Numbered from the stretch's first letter, positions 1-8,543 are shown. The stretch: 34,942 nucleotides of DNA from CAMAUF01 sp046152925 (GCA_046152925.1 JBJXFX010000091.1:1-34942), one strand, 5' to 3'. A program made the numbers and translations. Notes: generated by a model not told the origin, from the sequence alone.

Positions 1-40
1 GGAGGGCCTCTTCGCTGTCCGTTCTCCTATGGCTACTGCG

Positions 41-2299
41 TCAGCCTTCGCATTTGATTTTCACCTCGGCGATGCAGACGTCGAAGTCGAAGTTGTCGTA
101 GCCACCGCCGTCGGCGGAGTCGTTGCCGGGCCCGCCGTCGAGGTTATCGTTGTCCCAATCGCCGGCGAGCGTGTCGTCACCGGGGCCGCCCCGAAGGATG
201 TCGTTGCCGTAGTGGGCGAAGAGTTGGTCCTTGCCCTCGCCTCCCTCAAGGATGTCGTCGCCGGGGCCAGCCATGATCGTGTCGTCGCCGGGCCCGCCAT
301 CGTTGATATCGTTGCCTTCGCCGGAGATCAAGCGATCCTTGCCTGCATTCCCGGAGAGGCAGTCATTCCCAAGATGGCTGGTGATGATGTCGTTTCCGCC
401 GTAGCCGATGATGATGTCGCGGCCGTTGGTCCCGCGGAGATTGTCGTTCCGGTTTGAGTTGGGAGTGCCGAGGATGACGCGATCGAAGGTCATCGAGTCA
501 CACTCAGAAGGTGCGGGGAGCCGGTTCTTGATGGTGCAGATCAGGTCTTCGCCACCGGTGAGGACGAGGTTCATGCTTCGGCCAAGGCCTGGCGAAGCGC
601 CGGTGGACTGAGTATGGATGCGCCCACCGTCGTACTCGCGGCAGACGATCGTAATGTCGAAGAAGTTGAGGTTGGTGTCCGGGCCCTCCGTCTCGGAGAG
701 CACGCGGGTCCCGGGTTCGAGGACAAGGCGTCCGGTCGTGCCCTCGTCGCGGACGTTCGGGGCGCGGACAAGGCTATCGACCCGCAGGTTAAACGTGCCC
801 GGCGCGTTCGCCGGGACGACGTCTTTGCGGAGCTCGACGATTGGCCTCGGGACGATGTTAAACGGTGCGAGGATCGGCGAGTTGAAGCCGGTCATGGTGA
901 AGGTGTCGTTGAAGATAGTGTGGTCGGCGTCCCCGATCGGGAACAGTTCTGAGTAGATCGGGCCATAAGTTTCGCCATCGAAGGTGAACGAAAGTGCCCG
1001 CAACTCGACGGAGCCGCCCGTGTTGCTGCGCGTATGGTTCAGCATCTCTGGATTGGCCATCATCAACGTCGGACTGATCGGGATGACCTTGTTGTTGAGC
1101 GAGTTCGTCGTGAGGCGAAGCGTATCGCCAACTTTGAGGGTTGTGTTGGTGCTGTTTCCGGACGAGAGTTCCGCGTCCGTTGTCCCGTCCAAGACCTTGT
1201 AGTTGAGCGACTTGCCCCAGTTGAGGTTCACATCTACACGGCCGGAGAACGAGAAATCTTGCTTCATCGTTTCGAACGCACTGATGATGGTGTTGAAGGA
1301 TGTCCAGCCGATGGAGAAGTCCCCAATCTCGAACGGGCCAGCGTTGAGCTGGAGCCACGCCGGGGCGCCGAGGAAGCGTGTGAGCCAGGTCATCGCGCTG
1401 ATTGGGATGAGGACGAACCGGTCTTCACCGGCGGCGTCGATCGACCCATCGGGCTGGAACGTCGAAGTGACGACCGGGTTGGGGTTAAAGAGGTAGCCGC
1501 CTCCGAAGCCCGGGACGAGCGAGGGGCAGGTCTCATCGCCCGGGTACGTGCTAATTCCGAGGACGAAGTTGATGATTGGGTTGTCGAAGCAGCCCACCGC
1601 GAGCGCGCCCGGATCGAACCCGAAGATCTCGCCTTCCGCTTTGGGGATGTCGAAGTCGAAAATCTCGCCGCCGAAGCAGTCGAAGATGCAAAGCCGCGCC
1701 GACGCGGAGGCGCCGAACGCGAAGACACCGTTCCAGCCGACGCGGTCGAGCCTCGGGAACGTCGTTTCGATCCTGGCGTTCGCCGTGTCCACGACCATCG
1801 AAGTCTTGATGTCAACGGTATCGCCTGGGTCAAACGAGTTATCCGCAGGCGCCGTGAACGTGATGGTGACCGGGTAGATGACGGTGATTTTGCCGCCGTC
1901 CAGGCCCTCGATGTTGATCGACATCCCGATCTCGCCGCTGACTGAGCCGCCGATCTCGGCGCCGAAGTAGGTGCAGACCTCCCCGAGTTCGCCGAAGTCC
2001 ACGCAGACTTCCTCGACGTCGCCTACGTCATCCGACTCGTCCCACGATGCATTGAAGAGATCGAGACTCTGGTCCACCGGCGCCGTGTTTCCGGGTCCCC
2101 ACATGTTGTGGTCGGTGGTTTGCAGTGTTGCGCTGCGGACTATCGTCTTTGTCGCGCCAGCGGCGATGGCGGGCGACGGCGCCTGGCTCGGGTTCGGCGC
2201 GACGAGCGCGCCGCCCCCTACCAGCAGTCCAACGACAATGGCAAGGATCGCATTGGCGGCCCTCGATGGGAACATGCTCCGTTTGGGGTGTCTCTGCAA
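41..2299 (-). CDS. Secreted RTX (hemolysin-type Ca2+-binding repeat) protein
   Basis: About 752 residues. I start it at TTG 2299, which follows AGGGAGAG (2305-2312) at good spacing and gives a basic n-region (MQRHPKRS) before a hydrophobic signal segment; ATG 2275 is the alternative but has no well-placed ribosome site. The open frame continues upstream to 3157, but that part is shadow of the plus-strand gene. The large middle section is beta-rich and unrecognised. A region around residues 505-610 resembles prealbumin-like/SpaA-type surface domains (it ends in a CTIKN motif). The last 135 residues carry GGxGxDxL calcium-binding nonapeptides. Several Cys pairs fit an exported protein. RTX proteins bind calcium outside the cell; whether this one is a surface layer, adhesin or enzyme cannot be told. 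No type I secretion genes are nearby. Confidence 0.85.
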   Translation of the reverse strand: MQRHPKRSMFPSRAANAILAIVVGLLVGGGALVAPNPSQAPSPAIAAGATKTIVRSATLQTTDHNMWGPGNTAPVDQSLDLFNASWDESDDVGDVEEVCVDFGELGEVCTYFGAEIGGSVSGEIGMSINIEGLDGGKITVIYPVTITFTAPADNSFDPGDTVDIKTSMVVDTANARIETTFPRLDRVGWNGVFAFGASASARLCIFDCFGGEIFDFDIPKAEGEIFGFDPGALAVGCFDNPIINFVLGISTYPGDETCPSLVPGFGGGYLFNPNPVVTSTFQPDGSIDAAGEDRFVLIPISAMTWLTRFLGAPAWLQLNAGPFEIGDFSIGWTSFNTIISAFETMKQDFSFSGRVDVNLNWGKSLNYKVLDGTTDAELSSGNSTNTTLKVGDTLRLTTNSLNNKVIPISPTLMMANPEMLNHTRSNTGGSVELRALSFTFDGETYGPIYSELFPIGDADHTIFNDTFTMTGFNSPILAPFNIVPRPIVELRKDVVPANAPGTFNLRVDSLVRAPNVRDEGTTGRLVLEPGTRVLSETEGPDTNLNFFDITIVCREYDGGRIHTQSTGASPGLGRSMNLVLTGGEDLICTIKNRLPAPSECDSMTFDRVILGTPNSNRNDNLRGTNGRDIIIGYGGNDIITSHLGNDCLSGNAGKDRLISGEGNDINDGGPGDDTIMAGPGDDILEGGEGKDQLFAHYGNDILRGGPGDDTLAGDWDNDNLDGGPGNDSADGGGYDNFDFDVCIAEVKIKCEG
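95..448 (-). repeat. RTX nonapeptide repeat block
   Basis: This stretch encodes roughly a dozen imperfect GGxGxDxLx-type units such as GGPGDDTIMAGPGDD. Some units are degenerate (SHLGNDCLS, FAHYGNDIL), so the block probably forms two or three short calcium-binding parallel beta-rolls. The DNA repetition follows from the protein repeats and is not a separate element. Confidence 0.85.
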
Positions 2300-2340
2300 C
2301 GTTTCTCTCCCTGAACCTCGTTCATCCCGCTCGGCTGTCG

Positions 2341-2368
2341 ATTCTGGGCGGATTCGTGATGGTGTCAA
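2341..2368 (-). promoter_or_regulatory. Probable sigma-70-type promoter of the RTX gene
   Basis: On the minus strand there is a perfect -35 box TTGACA (2368-2363), a 16-nt spacer and a -10 box CAGAAT (2346-2341). Transcription would begin near 2334, leaving a leader of about 35 nt that contains the AGGGAGAG site used by the TTG start. Confidence 0.55.
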
Positions 2369-2494
2369 TAGGGGTATGGGGCTCGCGTTCGGTCCTTGGC
2401 GTTGTGTTCCGGTGACACCCTCGTCCGGGTGCGCGCGGGCGCGGATGACGGACGCCCGCGAGAATGGCGGGACCTCGCTTGCAGGTGGATCCAC

Positions 2495-3250
2495 ATGATC
2501 ACGATCACGCAGCTCGGCGGCGTCCGCCTGCTCACGCTCAACCGCCCGGATGTGCTCAACGCGTTCAACGGCGACCAATTCGAGCTCATGGCCGTCCGGC
2601 TTGTCGAAGCGCAGGAAGACGCGGCGACGAAGGTTGTCGTCGTCACGGGCGCGGGCCGCGCGTTTTCGGCGGGCGCGGACCTCTCGGGCCGCCCCGGGAG
2701 CGCTTCGAGCTACGTTTATGGGTTCCGGGGCCTTGTCGACGTGGTCATCGACTTCCCGAAGCCACTGGTGCTGGCCGTCAACGGCCTCGGCGTCGGGTGG
2801 GGCGCGACGCTGCTCGGGCTCGCCGACACGGTCTTCATGGCCCAGAGCGCCCGGCTGCGCTGCCCGTTCTCGACCCTGGGCCTCACGGCCGAAGGCGCGA
2901 GCACCTACACCTTCCCGCGGATCATGGGCCCCCAAGCCGCCGCGCGGTTCCTGCTCGGCGCCGAATGGTGGAGCGCAGCGCAGTGCAAGGAGGCGCGCCT
3001 CGCCCACGATGTCCTCCCGGACGCGGGCTTCCTCGACGCCGTTCTCGCCTACGCGCAGGACCTGGCCAAGCTCCCGATGGCCTCGCTGCTCGCCACGAAC
3101 GAACTCCTCGTGGGGCCGCACCGCGAGGCGATGCACGCGGCAAACGTCGCGGAGCACGCGGCGATGGCGAAGCTGAGCGGCGGGCCGGCGAACATCGAAG
3201 CGGTGACCGCCTTCCGCGAAAAGCGCCCGGCGAACTTCGAGGGGATGTAG
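2495..3250 (+). CDS. Enoyl-CoA isomerase-type crotonase (Delta3,Delta2-enoyl-CoA isomerase-like)
   Basis: 251 residues; ATG 2495 is preceded by AGGTGGA. It is a crotonase-fold protein, with the oxyanion-hole region GRAFSAGADL near residues 54-63. Both Glu residues of true enoyl-CoA hydratases are absent: the positions read GWGATL and CPFSTL. The segment FSTLGLTAEGASTYTFPRIM instead matches peroxisomal Delta3,Delta2-enoyl-CoA isomerases, whose catalytic Glu lies in the PEG-type motif, here E133. It would move cis/trans-3 double bonds to trans-2 during oxidation of unsaturated fatty acids. It converges with rplA across a shared terminator. Family assignment is firm; the isomerase call is inferred from motifs. 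Confidence 0.85.
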   Translation: MITITQLGGVRLLTLNRPDVLNAFNGDQFELMAVRLVEAQEDAATKVVVVTGAGRAFSAGADLSGRPGSASSYVYGFRGLVDVVIDFPKPLVLAVNGLGVGWGATLLGLADTVFMAQSARLRCPFSTLGLTAEGASTYTFPRIMGPQAAARFLLGAEWWSAAQCKEARLAHDVLPDAGFLDAVLAYAQDLAKLPMASLLATNELLVGPHREAMHAANVAEHAAMAKLSGGPANIEAVTAFREKRPANFEGM

Positions 3251-3308
3251 TCAGCGTTGGTCCTCAAGAGGCGCCATCGCTGGCTCCTCTCCCCGTGGCC
3301 GCAGCAAA

Positions 3309-3345
3309 CAGAAAAGGGCCTCCGGATGCCGGAGGCCCCTTTCTG
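3309..3345. terminator. Bidirectional intrinsic terminator
   Basis: A long hairpin (CAGAAAaGGGCCTCCGG, short AT loop, CCGGAGGCCCctTTCTG) has an A-run on one side and a T-run on the other, so it can act on both strands. It sits between the convergent isomerase gene and rplA. Confidence 0.85.
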
Positions 3346-3368
3346 TGGTTCGTTGACCTGGAGTGGCC

Positions 3369-4082
3369 CTACCGCCCCAGGATCGCCGACAGGTCCAAGC
3401 CGATGCCAGGGCCCATCGTCGTCGTGAGGGTGGCGCTGCGGATGTATTGGCCCTTGGACTCACGCGGCTTCGCCGCCGTGATCGCGTCGACGAACGCCTG
3501 GAAGTTCTCCCTCAGCATCCCGTCTTCGAAGCTCACCTTGCCAAGCGGCACGTGGATGTTCGCGAGGCGGTCGAGCCGGAACTCGACGCGGCCTTGCTTC
3601 GCTTCGTTCACAGCGCGTCCCACGTCTTCGGGCGCCACGACGGTGCCCGAGCGCGGGTTCGGCATGAGCCCGCGGGGGCCGAGGATGCGGCCCAAGCGGC
3701 CGACGCGGCCCATCATTTCGCGCGTCGCGATCGCGACATCGAAGTCGGTCCAGCCGCCTTCGACCTGCTTGATGAGGTCGTCGCTGCCGACGAAGTCCGC
3801 GCCCGCTTGGCGGGCGATGCCTGCGGGTTCGCCTTCAGTGAAGACCAGCACGCGGAGCACCTTGCCGAGGCCGTGCGGCAAGACCGTGCTGCCACGGATC
3901 TGCTGCTCGGCGTGGCGCGGGTCGAGGCCGGTCCTGATGTGGATCTCGACCGTTTCATCGAACTTGGCCGGGTGGATCTCTTTCGCGAGCTTGATCGCGT
4001 CATCGATCGGGTAGAGCTTGTCGAAATCGACGCTTCTTGCGGCTTCCTGCCACTTCTTGCCTTTTTTCGATGCAGCGACCAT
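3369..4082 (-). CDS. rplA: 50S ribosomal protein L1
   Basis: 237 residues, full length for bacterial L1. Landmarks are the N-terminal basic stretch, the GPRGLMPNP signature near residue 138, and the C-terminal segment running from SKGQYIRSATLTTTMGPG. L1 binds 23S rRNA at the L1 stalk, helps release E-site tRNA, and in many bacteria represses its own mRNA. The ATG overlaps the rplK stop by one base (TAATG), so the pair is translationally coupled. The gene ends at the bidirectional terminator. No rplJ-rplL follows, unlike the common order. Confidence 0.97.
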   Translation of the reverse strand: MVAASKKGKKWQEAARSVDFDKLYPIDDAIKLAKEIHPAKFDETVEIHIRTGLDPRHAEQQIRGSTVLPHGLGKVLRVLVFTEGEPAGIARQAGADFVGSDDLIKQVEGGWTDFDVAIATREMMGRVGRLGRILGPRGLMPNPRSGTVVAPEDVGRAVNEAKQGRVEFRLDRLANIHVPLGKVSFEDGMLRENFQAFVDAITAAKPRESKGQYIRSATLTTTMGPGIGLDLSAILGR

Positions 4083-4504
4083 TAGTTGACCTCGATCCCC
4101 ATCGAGCGCGCGGTGCCCTCGATGATCTTCATGGCCTGGTCGATGTCGTTCGCGTTGAGGTCGGGCATCTTCGCTTCAGCGATGCGCCGGATGTCATCCT
4201 GCGAGACCTTGCCGACCTTCTGGATACGGTTCTTGCCGGAGCCGGATGGCACGCCAGCGGCCTTGCGTAGCATGTCGGCCGCGGGCGGTGTCTTGAGGAT
4301 GAAGGTGAACGAGCGGTCTTCGAAGACGGTGATCTGGGCGGGGATGATGTTGCCCATCTGGTTCGCCGTCTGGGCGTTGTAGTCTTTCACGAAGCCCATG
4401 ATGTTGACGCCGTGCTGGCCGAGGGCGGGGCCAACGGGCGGGGCCGGCGTCGCTTTGCCGGCCGGGAGTTGCAGTGTCACCACTGCCCGGACTTTCTTTG
4501 CCAA
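4082..4504 (-). CDS. rplK: 50S ribosomal protein L11
   Basis: 140 residues, normal length. Family landmarks are PAGKATPAPPVGPALGQHGVNI and the C-terminal rRNA-binding segment GSGKNRIQKVGKV. It starts with TTG at 4504, preceded by GAGGAG at good spacing; the following residues AKKVRAVVTLQLPAG match the conserved N-terminus, so the non-ATG start is well supported. L11 forms the base of the GTPase stalk. Its usual upstream partners secE-nusG are absent: the next gene is a divergent SDR. The leader of about 150 nt is where L1 feedback control would be expected, though I could not recognise an L1 site. Confidence 0.97.
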   Translation of the reverse strand: MAKKVRAVVTLQLPAGKATPAPPVGPALGQHGVNIMGFVKDYNAQTANQMGNIIPAQITVFEDRSFTFILKTPPAADMLRKAAGVPSGSGKNRIQKVGKVSQDDIRRIAEAKMPDLNANDIDQAMKIIEGTARSMGIEVN

Positions 4505-4550
4505 CTGAGGTCTCCTCGCGTGCTAGCGGGCGGGCACTGGCCCAACCCTC

Positions 4551-4575
4551 CGCCGAATTGCGCCGAAGGCGGCGC
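4551..4575 (-). promoter_or_regulatory. Alternative hairpins in the rplK leader
   Basis: In the rplK mRNA leader a perfect 6-bp stem GCGCCG-CCTT-CGGCGC (4575-4560) is followed by a second CGGCG copy (4555-4551) that could pair with the same upstream CGCCG. The two pairings are mutually exclusive. This could be a regulatory switch or chance in GC-rich DNA. Confidence 0.25.
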
Positions 4576-4641
4576 TAACAAGGGAGTATCGCGCCTCGTG
4601 GCCCTGCGATCTACCCGGCAGCAGCTCGTGTCGCGATTCGG

Positions 4642-4654
4642 TAGAGTGCCGCGC
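4642..4654 (+). promoter_or_regulatory. Leaderless-type -10 box of the SDR gene
   Basis: TAGAGT (4642-4647) lies 7 nt before ATG 4655 and no Shine-Dalgarno sequence intervenes. That places the predicted transcript start at or next to the start codon. No clear -35 box is visible. Confidence 0.4.
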
Positions 4655-5479
4655 ATGGATAGTTCACTCGCCCGCCTCCTCTCGCTCGATGGCCAGACCG
4701 CCCTGGTAACCGGCGCCGCGACCGGCATCGGCGAGGGGATCGCCAAGGTCCTCGGTCAAGCCGGGGCCCACGTCGTGGTCCTTGATATCGATGATGCCGG
4801 CGCGGCCCGTGTCGCGACCGAGATCGCGGAGGCCGGCGGCCAGGCAAGCTGGCGCCACTTGGACGTGACGGACTTCGAAGCCGTCAGCCGCGGCTTCGCG
4901 GAGCTCGCCACTACTCACGGAGCAATCGACATCCTCGTGAACAACGCTGGCTCTTACCTCAGCTCCGGGTCTATCCACGACCTCTCCCTGGAGCTCTGGC
5001 GCAAGCTGCTCGCGGTCAACCTCGAGAGCGTCTTCAACTGCTGCAAGGCAGGAAGCCACGAGATGGTGACGCGGGGCACGCGCGGCGCGATCGTGAACGT
5101 CACGTCGGTCGACGGTGTGCGACCCTTCCTCGGCGTCAACTATGACGCGCCGAAGGCCGGCGCTAACTTCTTCAGCCAGACGCTCGCCTTAGACTTGGCG
5201 CCGCACGGCATCCGCGTCAACGCGCTGGCGCCGGGGGCCGTCTTCGTGGAGACGCTGGCCCGTGTCCGTCGTGGCGAACTGCCGCCCGTGACGCTGGCGC
5301 CGACGATCGCGTCGGGCTTGCGCGGCCCCGTCAGCGGCCAGCGCGGCGCGAACATCCCACTTGGGCGCTCCGGGACGACCGAGGAGATGGGTTGGGCAGT
5401 GCTGTGGCTCTGTTCGCCGATGGCGAGCTACGTCACCGGGCACGTGCTCGTGGTCGATGGCGGGTGGTGTCTGCTTTAG
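4655..5479 (+). CDS. Short-chain dehydrogenase/reductase (classical SDR)
   Basis: 274 residues. It has the NAD(P)-binding TGAATGIG motif (19-26), an acidic residue after beta-2 (LDIDD) that favours NAD(H), NNAG (97-100) and a complete catalytic tetrad N122-S151-Y163-K167. The C-terminal VTGHVLVVDGG is typical of the 3-oxoacyl-ACP reductase/glucose dehydrogenase subgroup. The substrate cannot be predicted. It is transcribed divergently from rplK and converges, 3 nt apart, on the Vgb-like gene. The open frame extends upstream, but homology begins near the chosen ATG. Confidence 0.9.
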   Translation: MDSSLARLLSLDGQTALVTGAATGIGEGIAKVLGQAGAHVVVLDIDDAGAARVATEIAEAGGQASWRHLDVTDFEAVSRGFAELATTHGAIDILVNNAGSYLSSGSIHDLSLELWRKLLAVNLESVFNCCKAGSHEMVTRGTRGAIVNVTSVDGVRPFLGVNYDAPKAGANFFSQTLALDLAPHGIRVNALAPGAVFVETLARVRRGELPPVTLAPTIASGLRGPVSGQRGANIPLGRSGTTEEMGWAVLWLCSPMASYVTGHVLVVDGGWCLL

Positions 5480-5482
5480 CCG

Positions 5483-6601
5483 CTACTCGACCAGCTTGAT
5501 CCGCACGAGCGTGTCCGTCCCAGATTCCGCGCCCCAGACCTCGCCCGGCCGTCCGAGGAGCTGGCGCACGGCGGCGTTCGCTTGCGGGATCGGGAAGGTA
5601 TCGAATTTCTCCGTCGTTGGGTCGAAGCGGTGGATGGCGTTTGCGCCAAAATCCGTGACCCAGACCCAGTCGCGCTCATCTACATAGACGGCGTAGGCTC
5701 GCGGGCCGCTCCCGGGGAGGCGCCACTCTTTCCAGGCGTTGGCTGCCGGGTCGTAGCGGGCGAGCTGGCCGGCGTTCCATTCGCTGACCCAAATGTTGCC
5801 TTTCGAGTCGCTCCAGACGCGGCGCGCCCCCTGTGCCGGAGTCGGCGGGTCGATGCGCGTTGCCGCGCCGGTCTCGATGTCGACCTTGGCGATGTGGCTG
5901 CCGGCCAGCGAGGCGTAGTAGATGTCGCCGGCGGGCGTCGCGGTGATGCCGTAGGGGCCCGCGCCCCCGGGCGCGTCGAACACGTCCATCTTGCCGGTGA
6001 CGATGTCGAGCTTGCCATAAATCCCGGACTGGCCGGTGAACCAGAGCGCGCCGTTGCGGTCGAAGGCGGCGGTGTTGAGGTTGGCGGCCCGGCGGCTGGC
6101 CGGCAGCGGGTAGCGCGTGACCTCCCGCGTGTCCGGGTCGACGCGGACGATCGCGTTGAGCCCACCGTCGGTCACCCAGGCAAGCCCATCCGGCCCGGCG
6201 ATCACCCCGTGCGGCGCGGAGCCGCTGCCGAGCGGGATCTCTTCGAGGCGACCGGTCGAAGGGTCGAGGACGCCGAGCCGCCCGCTCCCCTGGGCCGTGT
6301 ACCAGACCTTCCCGTCGGGGGCGGCGGCGACGTCGTGGGGACGTGCGCCCCGCGTGACGCGGAACTCGCCGAGCTCGAACTTCGGGGCGGCGGCGGCAGG
6401 GCGGACGGTCGCGGTTGGCGAGGCGGTCGCGGTCGAGGTTGCGTTGGCTGTCGCCGGGGCCGCCTGAGCCGTGGCCGTGGCCGTGGCTTGGCCTGCCGTT
6501 GCGGTCGGCGTCGGGGAGGGGGCATCGTCGCCGCCACAGGCGAGCGCTGTCGCCGCACCGAGCGCCGCGAGCGAGATGAGTGCCGCCATTCGCCGAGCCA
6601 T
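5483..6601 (-). CDS. Vgb/streptogramin-lyase-like beta-propeller lipoprotein
   Basis: 372 residues. A signal peptide ends in a lipobox (ALAC, lipidated Cys22), followed by a low-complexity Thr/Ala/Pro linker to about residue 73 and then repeated blades of the type GPDGLAWVTDGGLNAIVRVDP. This blade pattern is that of virginiamycin B lyase and related 7-bladed propellers. Most family members lack demonstrated lyase activity, so a surface-exposed binding or sensing role is equally likely. It lies 48 nt downstream of the aminotransferase on the same strand but appears to have its own promoter. Confidence 0.85.
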   Translation of the reverse strand: MARRMAALISLAALGAATALACGGDDAPSPTPTATAGQATATATAQAAPATANATSTATASPTATVRPAAAAPKFELGEFRVTRGARPHDVAAAPDGKVWYTAQGSGRLGVLDPSTGRLEEIPLGSGSAPHGVIAGPDGLAWVTDGGLNAIVRVDPDTREVTRYPLPASRRAANLNTAAFDRNGALWFTGQSGIYGKLDIVTGKMDVFDAPGGAGPYGITATPAGDIYYASLAGSHIAKVDIETGAATRIDPPTPAQGARRVWSDSKGNIWVSEWNAGQLARYDPAANAWKEWRLPGSGPRAYAVYVDERDWVWVTDFGANAIHRFDPTTEKFDTFPIPQANAAVRQLLGRPGEVWGAESGTDTLVRIKLVE

Positions 6602-6613
6602 GGCGAAATTGTA
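6602..6613 (-). promoter_or_regulatory. Leaderless-type -10 box of the Vgb-like gene
   Basis: TACAAT (6613-6608) is followed by 6 nt and then ATG 6601, with no ribosome-binding site. The predicted transcript starts at the ATG. The -35 region is not recognisable. Confidence 0.45.
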
Positions 6614-6649
6614 GCGGCGCGCGCGTTCAGGCAGCGTCAGCGGCCGCGC

Positions 6650-8029
6650 TTATAGCAGCCCCTCGACCCGGACCCTGCTGAGGCCCGCCTCCCACGCGTC
6701 CAGCGTGGCGGCGATGTCCGCTTCCGTGTGGACGGACGAGACGAACCCCGAGGCCCCGAAGAAGTGCACGCCGCGGTTGAGCAGCGCCAGCTGCAGTTGC
6801 CGGGCGAGCTCGGGCTCCGTGCCCGACGCCAACAGGCCCGGGTCGAGGCTCTGAGGCGCGTAGTCCGCCGCCTCGGGGACGCCGCCGGCGCCGACGATCA
6901 GGTGCAGGTCGCTCGCGACGCCGTAAGCCACGCCGGGGATGCCCATCCGGCAGAGGACGCTGTTCAGGCCAGCCCGAAGCTGTGCGGCCAGCGCGGACGC
7001 CCGCGTCTGGTGCTCGCCGGTTCGGGCGAGCGCGAGGCAGGCGACGCCGGCCGCCGCCGAGAGCGGGTTCGCATTGAACGTGCCCGGGTGGCCGACCTTC
7101 GCGGCCTTTGCCCCGGCTGGCGGGAAGGCGAGGCGCGTCATGAGGTTTCGCCGCCCGGCAACCGCGCCGCCAGGGAGCCCGCCCGCGAGGATCTTGGCGA
7201 GCGTCGTGAGGTCCGGGACGACGCCTTCGAGCGCCTGTACGCCGCCGGGCGCCCAGCGGAAGCCGGTCACCACCTCGTCCATGATGAACACGATCCCGCG
7301 TTCTGCCGTGAACGTTCGGAGGTCGCGGATGAAGCCCGGTGGCAGGGGGATTGCGCCGCTGGAAGCGCCCGCGGGCTCGACAATGATCGCGCCAATGTCG
7401 TCCCGCGCGGCGATGGTCGCCGCGACCGCGTCCATCTCGGGCGGCACGACGGCGACCGAGTCGAGCGTGCCCTCCGGGACGCCCGGCGGCACAGCTGCCC
7501 CGGCGTAGCGCGAGCCGGCGATCAGGTAGTCGTGCCAGCCGTGGAAGTGGCGGTCGAACTTCAAGACGCCGGGCTTGCCGGTGGCGGCGCGGGCCAGGCG
7601 AAGCGCCATGAGCGTCGCCTCCGTGCCGCTGCTCGTGAAGCGGACGACCTCGGCCGAGGGGACGATCCGGCAGACGGCTTCGGCCCATTCGACCTCGAGG
7701 ATGTGGTTGCCGCCGTAGTGGGTGCCCTTGGCGAGCTGCGTGGCGACGGCCTCTTGGACGGCCGGGTGGTTGTGGCCGAGGAGGAGCGCTCCGTGGCCCA
7801 TGACGTAGTCGACGTATTCGTAGCCATCGACGTCCCACTTCCGCGCCCCCGCGGCGTGGTCGACCGCGATGAGGAAGGGCCGCAAATGGCGGCTGTCGTG
7901 CGTGACGCCGCTCGGGAGGACGACGGCGGCTCGCGCATGGAGCGCCGCGGATTTGGGATGCAGGGCGACATAGTCGGACTCGATGCTCACGGGAGGATTA
8001 TGCGCGCGACTCCCCCGTTTGTCCGCCAT
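6650..8029 (-). CDS. PLP-dependent class III aminotransferase (glutamate-1-semialdehyde aminomutase-like)
   Basis: 459 residues from ATG 8029; GTG 7990 (VSIESDYVALHPKS) is another possible start, and neither has a strong ribosome site. It has the PLP-phosphate motif SSGTEA (133-138), DEVVTGFR (251-258) with the pyridine-binding Asp, and the Schiff-base Lys K279 in TTLAKILAGGLPGGA. These are hallmarks of the HemL-like branch. No other heme-synthesis gene is nearby, so it may be a HemL paralogue acting on another amino compound rather than the tetrapyrrole enzyme. Confidence 0.88.
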   Translation of the reverse strand: MADKRGSRAHNPPVSIESDYVALHPKSAALHARAAVVLPSGVTHDSRHLRPFLIAVDHAAGARKWDVDGYEYVDYVMGHGALLLGHNHPAVQEAVATQLAKGTHYGGNHILEVEWAEAVCRIVPSAEVVRFTSSGTEATLMALRLARAATGKPGVLKFDRHFHGWHDYLIAGSRYAGAAVPPGVPEGTLDSVAVVPPEMDAVAATIAARDDIGAIIVEPAGASSGAIPLPPGFIRDLRTFTAERGIVFIMDEVVTGFRWAPGGVQALEGVVPDLTTLAKILAGGLPGGAVAGRRNLMTRLAFPPAGAKAAKVGHPGTFNANPLSAAAGVACLALARTGEHQTRASALAAQLRAGLNSVLCRMGIPGVAYGVASDLHLIVGAGGVPEAADYAPQSLDPGLLASGTEPELARQLQLALLNRGVHFFGASGFVSSVHTEADIAATLDAWEAGLSRVRVEGLL

Positions 8030-8120
8030 TTCGGCCCACTCGGAACGGACGGAAGTCCTTTGCATGCTGCGGGCGTGGTGGCATACTAAAGCTCCCACTC
8101 AGGGGCCTGATCCGGCCGGA

Positions 8121-8543
8121 ATGAGAGAAATGGTAGATTTTGCGGCCACCACGGCACCCGCGACCATCTCCACTCGCGTGGGGATGATTGGGCTACGCGC
8201 CGCCGGCGTGTTGCTGACGGCGGTTGGCATCCTCGGGGTGTTCTTGCCGCTTCTCCCATCAACGGTGTTCTTCCTTGGTGCGGCCGCCTGCTTTGGCAAG
8301 AGTTGGCCCGCGGCGCACCGTTGGCTGACCACGAACCGGCTCTTCGGCCGCCAATTGCAGCAGTACCAGCGCGAAAAGGGCGCCACGATGTCGACGAAGC
8401 TCTTCTCGATTTCAAGCCTCTGGCTTGGCATCGGCGCGAGCGCGTACTTCATGCAGCCCGCCTGGTGGGTCGATGGCCTCCTCGCCGCGATCGCAATCGG
8501 GGTTACCTGGCACCTGGCAGCGCTCCGTACGCTGCGTCCGTAG
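8121..8543 (+). CDS. DUF454 (YbaN-like) inner-membrane protein
   Basis: 140 residues from ATG 8121; an in-frame ATG at 8130 is also possible. The conserved segment GILGVFLPLLPSTVFFLGAAACF, the following SWPAAHRWLTTNRLFG and two C-terminal membrane segments are diagnostic of DUF454. The function of the family is unknown. The gene is divergent from the aminotransferase, with overlapping promoter space around 8083-8097 (TACTAA on this strand, TAGTAT on the other). Confidence 0.85.
   Translation: MREMVDFAATTAPATISTRVGMIGLRAAGVLLTAVGILGVFLPLLPSTVFFLGAAACFGKSWPAAHRWLTTNRLFGRQLQQYQREKGATMSTKLFSISSLWLGIGASAYFMQPAWWVDGLLAAIAIGVTWHLAALRTLRP

Noticed and set aside
95..448. Short-period repetition that might look like a CRISPR array or minisatellite
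   Set aside because: The repetition is imperfect and in register with GGxGxD codons of the RTX protein. There are no constant repeats or unique spacers.
2300..3157. N-terminal extension of the RTX gene frame
   Set aside because: It is antisense to the isomerase gene and lacks conserved content. A signal peptide and ribosome site place the real start near 2299, and a promoter lies at 2341-2368.
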